Part shown: piece after piece, positions 9,915 through 22,210 of the stretch
Position numbering within the stretch: the stretch's first letter is position 1
Layout: the number at the start of each line of letters is the position of its first letter
Assembly (NCBI GenBank): GCA_001574975.1
Contig: KQ965873.1
Span: 24,365-88,364, forward strand
DNA: 64,000 nucleotides
Origin: Gonapodya prolifera JEL478
Lineage: Eukaryota > Monoblepharomycota > Monoblepharidomycetes > Monoblepharidales > Gonapodyaceae
Direction of reading: 5' to 3'
Translations under genes and position numbers: made by a program
Notes under the pieces: generated by a model
The model's database searches: none
Seen by the model: only the letters and a program-made list of their open reading frames with translations
What the model was told of the DNA's origin: nothing

Positions 9915-12900
9915 AGCCCAGAATCGTATTGAATGGACACATTTAGATACAGTTTTGCTTCCAAATGTGCCTCTATGGTTTGATAACCAACCTTTTGACT
10001 GGAACAAAGATGGTGGGGCAAAACACTACCATAAAGACTGTTATGATACTGTGTTTATTACACGTGGGCCCACTGATGACATACGGGCAAAGTCAATGGT
10101 TATTTCCATTAAAGAGGATGCTAGTGTAAGCTGAATTTATGATTTACATCATATGCTTCTCACCCCTTGATTTTCTAGGACTCAAAACTTGATCAACTTT
10201 CAGAAAACCATTCTGTAATCTTTGATGCAAGATTTACATGCCCTAATTATACAGGAATATGTGAAAACATTTTAAGAGAGAAGGACCATACCTGTCCCAT
10301 GAAGTTAAAGGTATTTCATCAAAAATATGCTCATACTCATTATGATTCTAATAATGGAAACCAAAATGAAAGGTTGTTGTTACAGCAGACAAATTGGGTC
10401 ATGCACTGATATATAGGACAAAAATCCACCATCCAAAAGTTTGGAATGATTTACTTCGTCCCTCCATGAGACTTCGAAATGAAGCATATGATCATGCCTT
10501 ACGTCTTGGAACTAAAGCAAGGGATTTTATGGACTGTAAGTAAGGTACAAGCACTGCCATCAAACCATCACACTAACCAAGTTATATAACAATAGACCAG
10601 ATCAGAGAGGTTAAGAATGGAGTTTTCATGGAACATAGAATGTTGAATACTGAAGCATTAGCACAAATATTTACCCGAAGTCGAAAATCTTCCTCACTTA
10701 ATGAAAATTCTTTCAAAGTAAGTTTAGGGAGGTTTTATGCTACATTATTTATCATGCTTTATTGAAAGCTTGTCTTTTCAGGCAATGATGTTACTTGCTC
10801 TGAAGCATCCAGCTGACATCCATCATGAAGGTTTTCCAAGTCTGAGCAAGGAAAATAAAGTTTGTTTGCTTAAAGTCAATTCTGAAACATGCCACTTACA
10901 CACTTTTATCTCAAGGCAGCACCGGCCTCATATGAGCCATCTGATAATTTTATTTATGTCATAACTCGTGCACCTGCTCTGCTTCAAGGCTTGATATTTG
11001 GCCATAATATTGTTTTTCTGGACACTACACACAGAGAATTGAGCAAGAACAATGTTCCAATGACAGCTTTGGTAACCCTGGATCCCAAGACTGGGAGAGG
11101 GTACCCAATTTCTGTGATGATTTCTGGAAACATAAAGGCTCCAACACTTGTCAAGTTTATGGAACATACATTTTCTAAAATTAGGACATTAGCATGCCAG
11201 CTTGCTGCTCCTGGTAAGAAACAATTTCTTTAAATTTTGCAAAGGCATAATATTTCATAGTTCTACATTTCCAAAGGTCAAAAGTTACCAGATCTTGCTT
11301 TGGAATATAATGTCACTCGTGACCAGTTTCATCAATGGGGCCAGACCTGGTTTCCATCTGTAGTGATGATTGACAAGTGTCGTGCAGAGCTAACAGCCAT
11401 ACAAGAAGTTTGCCAAGGAAATTGTGTGTCCCGCCTTTGTCAGTTTCACATAGGCCAAACAATCACACAGGTTAGAAAAGGTCAGAATGCTTTGGAATAC
11501 TTAACACATCTTTCTATGGAGTCATTTTCTGTTTCTGTCAACAGATGATCAACAAGAGCAAATGAATGAAGGCATTTCTGGAAAAAAGACAATCCCAAAA
11601 AGTGAGTATTATATGATTGCACAAAGATAACTGCATTTCAGTATTTCTATGCACAGAAATTATGGTTGCCCTCTATTCAGAGTTTAAGAAAGTCCAGAGG
11701 GCCAAATCTGATGAGGATCTTGAGAGGTTGAAGCAGCTCTTTCTTGAAACAATTATCCCTGCAAAAGTGGAAGAGTTATCTTCAAAGAATGGTGACTCAA
11801 ATGTTACAGAAACAGTAAAATCTTACTTTCAAAACAACTGGTTCTGTTCTGAGTGGAAAGGTAGTTGCACCTTTTGAAAGTATAACACCCAACCAAATAC
11901 CAGGATGAATTTTCAGGCATGTGGGAAGATTATACTCTCCCTGAAGGCATAAGCAGGGACTATGCTAACACCAACAATCACATTGAAGCTTTCTTTGGGC
12001 TTTTTAGAGTGGTGTGCCTCAAAGGAACATCAAATAAAAGGCAAGAACAATTTTACATTAATTACATGCAAACTCACTAACTTATCTAGTCTCTTGGCAT
12101 CAGACTTGACCATCTTGCCCTCATGATCCACTCTCAGATATTTGATTATTTTCGATACACATCTCCACAAACTCGTGTTGATGACAAAGTTCTTGAAGGT
12201 CTTTCAAAAGGGTTTTTAATTTGGGAACAAAGGAAAATTTATTCCACTTCTGTTGCATACATTTACACTGTAGCTGGATCTGAGGAAGGTGTACAATGGT
12301 CAGTAAATCTGAGGGCAACCACGTGCACCTGCCCTGATTACCAAAGTCATGGCAAGGTGGGTGAACCTAATTTTATTTCAATGCAAATTATTTAATTAGT
12401 TTGGTTATAGCGGTGCAAGCATATTTATGCTGCAGATATGTTTGCAAATAATGGCTATTTTGACAATGAGGAAGTTGTTGAGGACACCCCTGCACTATTG
12501 AATGCTGCAAAAAGGGAGCAGGCAGAAGGCAAATCAGGAAGACCTGCGCAGTTAAAGCCTTTGCATCCTCAGAGAACCAGGGTACGTAAAATAAAAACTT
12601 TGTGGTAATGTGTCTCATTTGTTTGGTTTATTACTTGCTCTGTAGGGGCATATTAATCTAACAATTGTTCCGGGAACTGGGATGCAGACTATGACACATG
12701 TTCCACAAGTGAAAAAGCGTAGGGAACCAGTGCCATATGCAAAAATTTTCAATTCTACCCCAGGCCGGAAGAAACTGGCTCCAATGAATAAGTATGGCAA
12801 ATAATGTCTTTCTATTGTTGATGCACTCAGCTCTAACTCCCTGCAACACAGGACACCAAAACTTAAAGCTAACAATGCCTCCCAAAGCCCTCTTCCTTCA

Positions 12901-14285
12901 AAGCCTGCTGAGGCTCCACTAGAACCCTTGGATGATGAAGTGGTATCGGAATTATTACATCAAGTGGAAGGGACCATTGGAAAAGCAAAGGTACTGAGTA
13001 CTTAGAATCTGAATATTACTGCTAACAGCTCATAAAATTTTTAAATTTTTTTGAGGGTGGGGTGGGGTGGGGTGGACAGGCTAACCAAGTACCACAGACA
13101 GTTATAGATGGTCACACACTATCTGTGCTTGGCAACTCACTGCAATTGTTCAGCTTTGGTACACCTCCAACACTTACACCTCAATACACAAACACCTGCT
13201 GTCCAGACTCTATTCTCTCTCTTTTTTACATTGCACAAATTTCATCAAGTTTATCAGAAGCTGACATCAATCTTATCTCAAAATGCTCTGAACTTTCCTG
13301 TGTCTTATTTAAAGTTCTCAAGGAATTAAACCTTAGGTCCTCTCTACAGGAATTCCAATATGCTAAGCACAACTTTTTGAAAGCATTATTTGGAAAACAC
13401 AGAGAGGCCATTCACCCTAATGAATTGATGACATGTGGTAAGATTCATGATCAAATCTTATTATTTCTATGAAATCTCATTTGATATTACAGCAAACCTC
13501 TGGAATGAGCTCTTTCCAGAAGGCTATGCTGGTAATCAAATAAAAAGTCCAATGACACTTGATATGCATATATCATTTTGGTTTGTGCCTTTTACTTTTA
13601 CTGGGATGTTTCTGCTAGTATTTACAATTGCCATAATAGGTGTTCTCACTGTGAACTAGAAATAAATCAGACTCCATCTGGGAGCAGTAAGGGTATTCAA
13701 CCTGTTGAGAGATACCACACAATTTCCAGCCTTCCTCTACGGGGTGTTGCAAAACATCCTGATTGTACAAAAGCAGGATATCTGGGACTCATTGAATGGT
13801 GGCACTCTACAATCAAAGAAGTGTACCAGGAAAGGATCCGTGCTGCACCACCCTCATGTGAAAAATGTCATGAAGTAACTGAGCTGACATATGACATTCT
13901 ACATGCACCTCCTGTCTTGGCTTTTGAGGTAGAGGCTTTGACAGTAAATGGACCATCTCTTGGAACACGAGTGAAGACCCTCCCATTAATTCCAAGAGGT
14001 ATAACACTACCAGTTCTTTCTGGTGAAACACCTGTGGACACAAAATACCGGCTCCTTGGGGTCATTTATGGGAATGGTGCACACTTTAATGCACAGCTTG
14101 TTTCACCTTCCTGGGAGGTATTCTGCTATGATGGGCTAAAAGGTGGGGGGATTGCAGAGAAGATTGAGAATGAGCTGGAGTATGAGCAATGGGCGCAACA
14201 TGAGCGGAACTACACTGCCTCCTTGATTGTTTATATCAAATTACATACTCAGAGCAATGCCTCCACAGGAACAAAGAATGGTTAA
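9915..14285 (+). CDS. MULE transposase with SWIM zinc finger fused to a USP-like peptidase domain
   Basis: Multi-exon gene. The N-terminal part has a Cys/His cluster (FDARFTCPNYTGICENI, then DHTCPMKLKV) like the zinc module preceding MULE transposases. The DDE core shows first Asp VFLDTTHRELSKNNVPM, second Asp in VVMIDKCRAELTAIQEV and SRLCQFHIGQTI. A SWIM finger follows: TCTCPDYQSHGK and, after an intron, RCKHIYAADMFANN. The frame continues without a stop through exons starting 12648 and 12852 (KKRREP basic motif) into 13079, where NTCCPDSILSLFY resembles a USP/USPL1 cysteine box. A later exon has YRLLGVIYGNGAHFNAQLV and WEVFCYDGLKGGG, like the USP histidine box. Junctions near 13500-13650 are unresolved, so the USP part could be a separate or slightly broken gene. 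Confidence 0.65.
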
Positions 14286-15131
14286 ATGTGTATGACTTAA
14301 CAAGGACCTGAGAATAACATTGTAATTCAAAGAATCCAAATCAACATGAAATTCTTGGTTGGCTGGCTGTCTGAAAACAAACAGATATTGTTTAGTACCA
14401 TACAATGAGATTATAGTATATTTGTCCACACCAATGAAGTCCCTTGCCTGGGTGAGATTGTGTGATCCAATTGAGACTCCCAAAACTTTAACTGCAACAT
14501 AATTAATCAATTAAACAATTTAAAAACTTGCCTTGACCTTTCTGGTTTGGTCTCTTGGAATTCAAAAAAAGACAAGGAAAAATTCAGAGGATCAAACCAT
14601 GTATGTACATAACTCTGTCCGACTTTAAGTTCTCCATGGATCTTGTGGTCATAACGTTCTGTAATTTTTGGGGTTATGAGTACTGATAACAACACCATTT
14701 GGGTGCATTAAATACACATCCACTTAGCAAAAACAATTTATCAAAATTGCATCCCACAGATTTCCCCTAAAAGTCCATAATTGCTAACCCTATTTAAATA
14801 TCTTTTAATTTTTGTTGATTTTTGTATCTCATCTTTTTATTTCCCAGTGAGTGCTATGGTACAAAACCTCTTCTAATATTTACAGTCTGATGTTACTGCA
14901 TATACAGTCACACATCCATTCTGATGTACTTTAGTGATAGTGTGTAGGTGGCTCAAACCTGTATATTTCAGATTAGTGGTACTCTGATGAATGTGCAACA
15001 TCAAGGGAGTCATTGATGTTATAAAGCTATAAAGATTGGAAACTTCTCAAGTTGTGTGACACAAGCTCAGTTGGTCAAGGAACAAAATGTTGGCTCATTT
15101 TGCACATTTTATTCATTGAAATGGGTGCATA
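14286..15131. other. Non-coding 3' region of the transposon
   Basis: AT-rich stretch following the last transposon gene, with only short frames on either strand. I see nothing beyond transposon sequence here. Confidence 0.5.
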
Positions 15132-15373
15132 GTGCTACACAACCTAGGTGAGCTGCACAAGCCTGTAAACTGCAGGAACGTGCATATATATGATCAAACA
15201 TACATAATATGATGTAGTGCACACAGAACTCACCTGCAGGAACGTGACGCCAAAATTGGGGCACGCCCTGCAGGTGCACTCATCTAAATACATGACCACA
15301 GTAGTGGCACAGCACTTAACACCTCACACTATATATACCATGTCAATGGATGTCACCTGAGGCTATGGTGACA
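15132..15373 (+). repeat. Dispersed ~240-bp repeat, copy 1 (nested in the MULE)
   Basis: Begins GTGCTACACAACCTAGGTGA and ends near CACCTGAGGCTATGGTGACA. It contains two CTGCAGGAACGTG motifs around a CACCTGCAGG core. It is nearly identical to 58649-58890 and more distantly related to 60240-60480 and the inverted copy at 61055-61294. Its position inside the MULE shows it moved or was copied after the MULE arose. Confidence 0.85.
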
Positions 15374-16059
15374 CATAGGTGATTATCCATTGAACAAGAA
15401 GCAAATATACCAGAAAGTGCTATGTACAATGTTACAGACAACGATATGAAATATTCCATGTCCTCAAAACAAATCCAAATAAGAGCAATTTTGGAAGAGA
15501 AATTTCTAAGGTGATGTTATAGTTTGTGTGTGAGTTTCACCCTTCTGTATTAATCCATTCTGACCATATGATCCAAAGACTGTAATAAATGGTAAATATG
15601 CATATTTTGTTTGTGCTGTGACAGTAATTAATGAGGGTTTTGCATTCAACAAGGATTTCTCTTTGGGAACAGGTTTCTAGAGCAAAAAGTGGAGCAACTA
15701 TTCTAAGGAGGCACCCTTTTTTTGGTGTACTAGTGATTGTTGCCACCTCATGTTTCTCTCCCCCAAATTGCCAGGATGTACCCTTAAGTCACAGAAACAA
15801 AATCTGGAATCTCAACAACTCTTCTTAACCTTATAAAAGGAACCAAGAGTTTCATTCCAACCCCTGTATCTGTTACATACCTCCTCAAACTTCCGTGCTA
15901 CTTGCCCATGCATTCCAGAAAACACCTGCCCTTCCAAACAAGCCCCAGCACAAGTCCAAGAATCTCTATCTATAGGTATTTGTGAGATATATCACATTTC
16001 TGTGTATCTTTCCCTGTATATGTCATTTCTAATTGAGTTTTCCTGTTTCTATACTCCTA

Positions 16060-16613
16060 TTCCCGACTTAAAACTCTCTATTCCTGTTTTAAAAGGACTA
16101 TTCCTGATTTGAAAGCAACCATTCCTGATTTGAAATGCCAATTCCTGATTAAAAATGCCCTTTCCTGATTTAAAATGCCAATTCCGGTTTTAAAGTGGCA
16201 AATTCCAGATATAAAAGGAGCCGTTCCTGATTTAAAAGGGCTATTCCTGGTCTAAAGTGACTATTCCTGATATAATACAAATGCTTTCCCGAAATAAAAG
16301 AAATCTACAGTTTTATTCCTGATTTAAACATTATCTTCCAGATTCGTAACACTTTTAGGTGAGCTTCCGGATTTCAAAGTAAAACTTTCCTGAGAAATAC
16401 ATTTCTGATTCCAGATATAAAAGGAGCCGTTCCTGATTTAAAAGGGCTATTCCTGGTCTAAAGTGACTATTCCTGATATAATACAAATGCTTTCCCGAAA
16501 TAAAAGAAATCTACAGTTTTATTCCTGATTTAAACATTATCTTCCAGATTCGTAACACTNTTAGGTGAGCTTCCGGATTTCAAAGTAAAACTTTCCTGAG
16601 AAATACATTTCTG
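16060..16613 (-). repeat. Right subterminal repeat array, inverted relative to the left array
   Basis: Tandem imperfect copies of a unit around TTCCTGATTTAAAA, the reverse complement of the left array unit. Together the two arrays form the inverted ends of the transposon. The outer half is duplicated (see 16203-16614). Confidence 0.85.
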
Positions 16614-16614
16614 A
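16203..16614. repeat. Perfect 206-bp tandem duplication within the right end
   Basis: The segment 16203-16408 is repeated at 16409-16614 with no difference seen except one N (16560) opposite a T (16354). Either a recent duplication of transposon end sequence or an assembly artefact. Confidence 0.8.
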
Positions 16615-16622
16615 TTCCACAA
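16614..16622. repeat. Right 9-bp target-site duplication
   Basis: ATTCCACAA, identical to 7696-7704, directly outside the right end of the MULE. Confidence 0.75.
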
Positions 16623-17240
16623 TATCACGTGGATGGAATCACAGCCCTCCCTCGCGTTATAACACCGAACCATGCCTCATGTCCTTTCCGAAGCACCTAA
16701 CTTGGTGGCGGTCTTTCTACCGTTGCTTAAGATTTGTAACGGATTGGATGAAACCGAACTGAGCTGGGAAGTGCTCATCTCCATTTGCACGTTGTATCGC
16801 GGAGAGGGAACCGGACCAGGCTTGTGGGAGGTGTTAGAGCGGTTCCAGCGAAGCCATCTAGTGAGTTTATCCCCAGGGCCAGTCCATATGATCGCCCCAC
16901 TCACCAATGTTCTCCTTCTCCTCTCACTCCTACGTCTTGCATCGTCGTTAGCTATCTGCCATGTTTACTTAGCTTCGCTACCCTCAGCGCGTCGCCGGAT
17001 GGGGTTGTGCGGGCCAGCAACACCTCTCGAAAGAGACTCCTCCGGTCGGTCGACACGGCGCGTGGAAGGGATGAATATAGAACCCGCACAACCTTTTCTT
17101 TTGTCCGAATTGTACACTTTGTCCAATGTTCATCCTTTGTCGGAAAGGTGTGCTTTGTCCAATGTCATGGGGAACGACCCAACAACATGGTGACCTCCAA
17201 TTAGTCGCCACCATGGTGGTCGCAGTCATGGTTGAGGGCA
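16623..17240 (+). repeat. Duplicated segment, copy 1 (right part, beyond the transposon)
   Basis: Shares with 21845-22205 the stretches GGAATCACAGCCCTCCCTCG, TTAGCTTCGCTACCCTCAGC, AACACCTCTCGAAAGAGACT, a GAACCCGCACAACC box and repeated TTTGTCCGA-GTGT motifs. About 270 bp of this copy (16690-16960) is absent from copy 2. That extra part contains an open frame from 16672 (MPHVLSEAPNLVAVF..., with NGLDETELSWEVLISICTLY) ending at a good splice donor near 16860, perhaps the remnant first exon of a host gene of unknown function. Confidence 0.75.
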
Positions 17241-17957
17241 GTGACTTCTTTTACAGTGTGCTCTCATATCCCACTCATATGCGACCTTAGTGAGCTGACG
17301 GACTGGTGCGGAAATGTGCACGCGGCCTCGACGTCGCCTCATATATCAAACGTGGCATCAGGTCGATTATTGCTCGCAATATGTATAGATCTATAATTAG
17401 AATTTCAGTCTCGCTACCTGGAAACTTTGGCCTAATCAACATACGGTGAATCATCAAAATTGAGCCGTTTTGGGTGACAAGCACTGCAGCCGTCTGATGA
17501 GCTTCCGACACCCTAAATTGCATCGGCCGCATGCGATTTCCCCATTATGAAGAAGATTCTTGGGGGAAATTGCATCGGCCGCATGCGATTTCCCCATTAT
17601 GGAGAAGATATTGGGGGACCATTTCTGGAGGGATGCAAATTACGTAAAGAGTCTGGAACCGAGCACACTAGCTCATGACTAGTATTTCCGCTTGAGAAAA
17701 GCATTTCAGAAAGAGCGATAAACTGAAAGCAACGCTTCTAAATGTGTCCAGTCCTTCCCGGTCTCTTCGGCAACGCTCCTGCAATGAGCTTTGGGTTGCC
17801 TTCATCATTGAGGGCAGGGCAGGGTGTTGCGTCCCCATACAATCGGAATCCAAACGCAATTGCATTCGCTCCATTCATCATCTTCATCGGCACGAGTCGA
17901 CGCGCTCCAAGTGAGATAGGCCCGTGAACTATCGAAAACAGGGACGAGGGGAGACAC
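17241..17957. other. Upstream region of the Zn2Cys6 gene
   Basis: Contains a tandem duplication of 52 bp (17517-17620) and otherwise only short frames. It presumably includes the promoter of the transcription factor gene, but no TATA box stands out. Confidence 0.4.
17517..17620. repeat. Two tandem copies of a 52-bp unit
   Basis: The unit AATTGCATCGGCCGCATGCG... followed by ATTTCCCCATTATG-AGAAGAT is present twice in direct tandem with a few differences. Its GGCCGCATGCGATTTCC core is a palindrome-like GC-rich block and could be a regulatory site, but this is speculative. Confidence 0.75.
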
Positions 17958-20900
17958 ATGGACATGTTTGGTGTCGCCGATCGGTCTGCCTCCTCGAAAT
18001 CGTGGAATACCAACACCGAAGGAGGCCCCTCGAGACGTCGGAGAGACAGAAGCCATGTTTTGAAGGCTTGCCTGCCATGTCGTACCGCGAAAAAGAAGTG
18101 AGATTTTGATTAAAATGACTGGGATCGAGAACAGCTGTCACACCCCTGTCGGTTTTATCTCAACTTCCACTCACAGGTGCGACTCTCGCCACCCGCGGTG
18201 CTCTTACTGTGAGCTCCGGGACCTTGTTTGTGACTACAGCTGGGAACAGAAGCCGAGGGGTCCTCAAGCGGATCCAACTTCGGCGCGGTCGGCACGAAGG
18301 GTAAGTTCGCCATTTCTGGTCGATTGCTGTGACAAAATTTTTACTCCTGGCTGGATAGAAGCGGCGCGTCGAGCGAGATCATGTTGTACCCGATTCCCAT
18401 TACCTCCGGCCGCCTGGCACTTTTCTTCGCGACTCGCCAGAATCAGACCTTTCGTCCAGAAGCTCTCGCTCTTCCTCTCCGTATATTTCCCTTGCTACCA
18501 GAGAGGACGCAGCGGGCACTTTTCTACCAGACACCTTTTTTCAGCCCGAAGAACTTGCTCTTGGTAACGTTTTTATTGACGGTACAGAGCCAAAGGTGCG
18601 TAACACCCGGTGCTCGCCGCGATGCCGCACCCCGATGCCTGATTGACGAGAGCTCTGTTTGCAACATTAACACGCTGTTGGGTCACCCCACAGAGTTCTG
18701 AAGTTCCCCTTCTGCAACTGATCCCAGACTCTGGTGGACCTTATTCTTTGCTCGATAGCATGAGCGACCGCCCCAACCCAGGTATCGCCACGCATGTACT
18801 GAGCCAACGAGCGATACCACAAAGTGCAGAGATCGCTTACCCTGCGGATCAGAGTCTCTTCGCACAGAGTGCAGAGGTCGCTCACTCTGTGGATCAGAGT
18901 CTCTTACCTCAAATTGCAGAGATTGCCAACTCCGTGGATCAAACTCTCCTCAGCCTCAGTGCCGCACGGCCGCTTCCGCTTATGGGGCCGGTCGATCGTC
19001 TGTATCCAGGAATAGTGGATATTAGATCAAATGCTTCTCTGTCGTCAAGTCCTTTTGCCGGCGACTCGCAGGTCTACTCCAGCGCCTCTCGAGGTTCAAC
19101 GAACGTGGTGCCAGAACCAGTAGTACCTCCAGTGGATCTATTACGAAACCGGATTGCAACTTACAATTCAGTGGATCGAAGCAACAGATTTCCATCTGGC
19201 TTGACATCCCCAGGTTTGGGACTTCCGCCACAATCGTCCGATCCAAGGCTTTTGGTTCCAACGTCCAGGGCGATCGCGAATTTTGGATCAATACGGCGAA
19301 CACTTCACCATCCTGCATCTAATAGCATTAATCCGAGCAATATGCTTGCGCAATATCCTACAAATCCGCCTGTACCCATAATATCCATTGGTCCGATGAC
19401 TTTCAATGCAATCCCGCGGCAACTCACCATTTTCGACGATTTACCACCTCTTCCGAGCTCAGAGGTCATGAACGAGATCATATATAAGACGTTTGAGAAC
19501 GCGCAAGCTGGAGACAACCTTTTTGGTGCGGTATTTTTCTCGACTGAAATCATTCTTTGACATTCCTTGCCTGGCATATGACTTTTGTCTCACCCTCCAG
19601 CATTCTTAACTTTGCATAAACCAACGTTTTTTGCCCGAATAAGGTCGGGAAACGTGGATCCTCTGCTCGTTCTCTGCGTTCTGTGTCTCGGCTGTCGACA
19701 GCACTCAGCTCGCGATATCATACGGCCCGCCTTCTCAAAGCGTGCCGCAAGATACTTGGGATGGGTCACCGAAAACGCGAAGCAAAGTCGGACCGTAAAC
19801 CTATCTACGCTGCAGGGGCTCGTTTTGTGGACCTACTTCATTATGGTGGAATTGGGACGGGTAGAAAGTGGGCAGTCGGTGAGTAATTGGCTAGCTGGTC
19901 TGGGTTTGGCATAACTTTCCCGGATAACTTCACTTTAAAAGTGGTATACGTTTACTCTCGCACTGTCCAAAGCAATGCACATCGATTCAGAGGTGGATGC
20001 GTCTTTGAACTTGGATTGGATAGAGCGAGAAGAACGGCGCAGGATATGGTGGTGCGTGAAACCTTTGTTGTTTGGGATGGACCATTCATCAGACGTCAAA
20101 GAATTCCTCGTCAGGTGGTGTTGGTTCTTCGATACAGTTATTGCCGTGGGTTCCAAAACACCACCGCGACTACCAGATGTGCATACCAGGATTTATTTAC
20201 CGTGCTCAGAATCCTATTTCAACTTGGAACCCTCTCCGAGAATCCCACCAGCCAATATTCCAAGTTGGATCGTGCAGGAAGATCCTCCTTTGTTCATGAA
20301 TAAGAACAATCTGCCCTTGGACGACTTGAAAGACCACGTGTGGCTCTTTCTTGCTGGAATTTCAAAGCAGTGGCGGACTCTTTTGCGTCGCGTCGGTATG
20401 GCTAGCGCGCCCATTGATAGCGATAAGGTGAAAGCGATAAAGGACCATGTAGTGGGAACGCACATTGCTGTATCAGCAGCATTACTGAATGTGGGTTTTC
20501 GTGATAAGTTGTCACGTCTATGCAGGTTGTGACAGCCATTTTGATTCTAACACCGACCAATGAAGGCTTTCCCTCCTGCTGTTCGCCACCTAGCTTCTGA
20601 TGGTCCCTTCCCTTGTGGTATATATGTTTATAAAGGGTGGTTTGATGGCGGCCGAGATTTACCCACCAGTATTCCCTATCCCATCGCTACGATGACAATT
20701 ATTGTTTACGCCAGTTGGATCATTCCTATGGGTCCACGAACAAAGAATATGCTTGACGATATTGAATGGTGAGGTGGCTTGAGTATGAGTCTCTCTCAAC
20801 ACCGCAATTTCATTCGTTGTGCTCCCACCAAAAAAAGGGTTGGAAGCGAAAACTTTGTTCCTTGTATGGAACTTGCGAACGCGTGTACCAAGCTCATCGA

Positions 20901-21234
20901 GAGACTCTTAAGCGAGGTACCCACGTTTCCAATGGCAGGAAACGCAGTTCTGTATGCCATCTTTCATATCGGAGTTATTCATCTTTTGTGTGTAAAACAA
21001 GCGCTCAGGATTGCACCAATATCCAAAGGAAATGACTTCTCAAAAGCCGGAACAAGGGAACGTGGAGTCTTACTTTCGGAGATACTGGATCACGTGGGGA
21101 CGACTACATGGACGTCGGACTCAAATCTGAATGCTGTTGTGTTGGACTCACTCACAAAAGCTGACATTCATGGACGGGTTTTGAAGATCCACTCAACGGA
21201 AACTAAGTCAGGAGAAGGGATTTGGAACCTGTGA
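17958..21234 (+). CDS. Zn2Cys6 fungal-type transcription factor
   Basis: Nuclear DNA-binding regulator. Exons 17958-18097, 18177-18300, 18359-18595, 18694-19525, 19601-19878, 19942-20051 and 20115 onward keep frame through GT-AG introns. A basic stretch (GGPSRRRRDRSHVLK) precedes a perfect binuclear cluster split by the first intron: CLPCRTAKKKCDSRHPRC then SYCELRDLVC, i.e. C-X2-C-X6-C-X6-C-X2-C-X6-C. The long fourth exon is disordered and holds three tandem 15-residue repeats (around SAEIAYPADQSL). The fungal transcription-factor middle region follows: LHKPTFFARIRSGNVDPLL and WIEREERRRIWW. The C-terminal ACTKLIERLL...GNAVLYAIFHIGVIHLL is typical of the family. Exon borders after about 20500 and the final stop (21232-21234) are uncertain. 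The target pathway is unknown. The gene lies between direct repeats. Confidence 0.8.
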
Positions 21235-21659
21235 GTGCCTGTTTAGGATGTTGCAAGTGTTTCTGGAGGTTACGCAAATGCCAAACTTCACCTCCCCCTC
21301 TTCGAAATTACGTGTCACTGGTACAGTTGGGAAGCAATGTTGTCAGGTGAGTGACTTCTTTTGCTTGTGAAGGGTTCTATATGTAACCAATAACTTTGAT
21401 CACGGAAAAGATGCTGTTCCTGTTGTTGGAGTCTTGGGTTCCTTTGAGCTGACCGAACGCATAGTTGAAGTGAACCCAGAGGAGTATCAGGATTAACTTT
21501 GAGGCAGTCGATGGTCGTCTGTTGTTCCCACCTTTTCCGATTCACGGTATTACTTTCTCCTCTTTATTTTTGTAGTAGAGTCTTCACATGTTAATGTCAA
21601 GTTCACATTCACATTGCTCTCGGCACTTCGGGGACGTGTTTCTAACTTCATCTTAGTCT
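21235..21659. other. 3' flank of the Zn2Cys6 gene
   Basis: May contain a last coding exon (a good acceptor and donor flank GTTGGGAAGCAATGTTGTCAG near 21327-21347) but nothing decisive; otherwise no gene seen. Confidence 0.35.
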
Positions 21660-22210
21660 TGAAAAAAGGAAAAGTGCACTCAGCACAAATTTTCCCCGTT
21701 TTCTCGACAAGTCACATTCCCCCCTCTCCTCCTCCTCCTCCTTCCTCCTCAACGCATCATTCTGGACTGCTACAAAACGCGAACATGTCCATGCCTGGTG
21801 GGTCGATGTCTCTCCGCGTGATAACCCTCTGCTCAAACATCTCATCGTGGGAATCACAGCCCTCCCTCGCGTTATGACACCGGACCATGCCTCCCGTCCT
21901 TCCTATACTTAGCTTCGCTACCCTCAGCGCGTCGCCGGAGGGGGTTGTGCGTGCCAGCAACACCTCTCGAAAGAGACTCCTCCGGTCGGTCGACACGGCG
22001 CGTTGAAGGGATGAATATAGAACCCGCACAACCTTTTCTTTTGTCCGAAGTGTCTACTTTGTCCGATGTTCTTCTTTTGTCCGAAATGTGTGCTTTCACC
22101 AATGTCAATCCCGAAAGGCGACCCCAACGACATGGCGGCTACCTTTTAGTTGCCACCACCGTCGTCGCAGTCATGGTTCAGGGCAGTGACTTCTTATACA
22201 GCTTGATCTA
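21660..22210 (+). repeat. Duplicated segment, copy 2 (uninterrupted by the transposon)
   Basis: Uninterrupted counterpart of 7540-7704 plus 16623-17240. It shares the C/T-rich leader, the ATGTCC-TGCCTGGTGGGTC box, the GGAATCACAGCCCTCCCTCG box and the repeated TTTGTCCGA motifs. It lies beyond the Zn2Cys6 gene, so that gene is bracketed by direct repeats. The role of the repeated sequence is unknown. Confidence 0.75.

Larger units (their letters stand above)
7705..16613 (+). mobile_element. Mutator-like (MULE) DNA transposon, 8.9 kb
   Basis: Complete-looking AT-rich element. It is bounded by a perfect 9-bp direct repeat (ATTCCACAA), has subterminal arrays in inverted orientation at both ends (for example TCAGGAAAGTTTT at 7719-7731 and its exact complement at 16587-16599), and encodes an OTU protease, an AT-hook protein, a MULE-type DDE transposase with a SWIM zinc finger and a USP-like peptidase domain. 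All genes point right. About 1.8 kb of non-coding DNA follows the last gene and contains a nested ~240-bp repeat. OTU-carrying Mutator relatives (Phantom-type) are known in animals; I infer rather than know a relationship. Several exons are open over long stretches, so it may still be, or recently was, autonomous. Confidence 0.8.
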
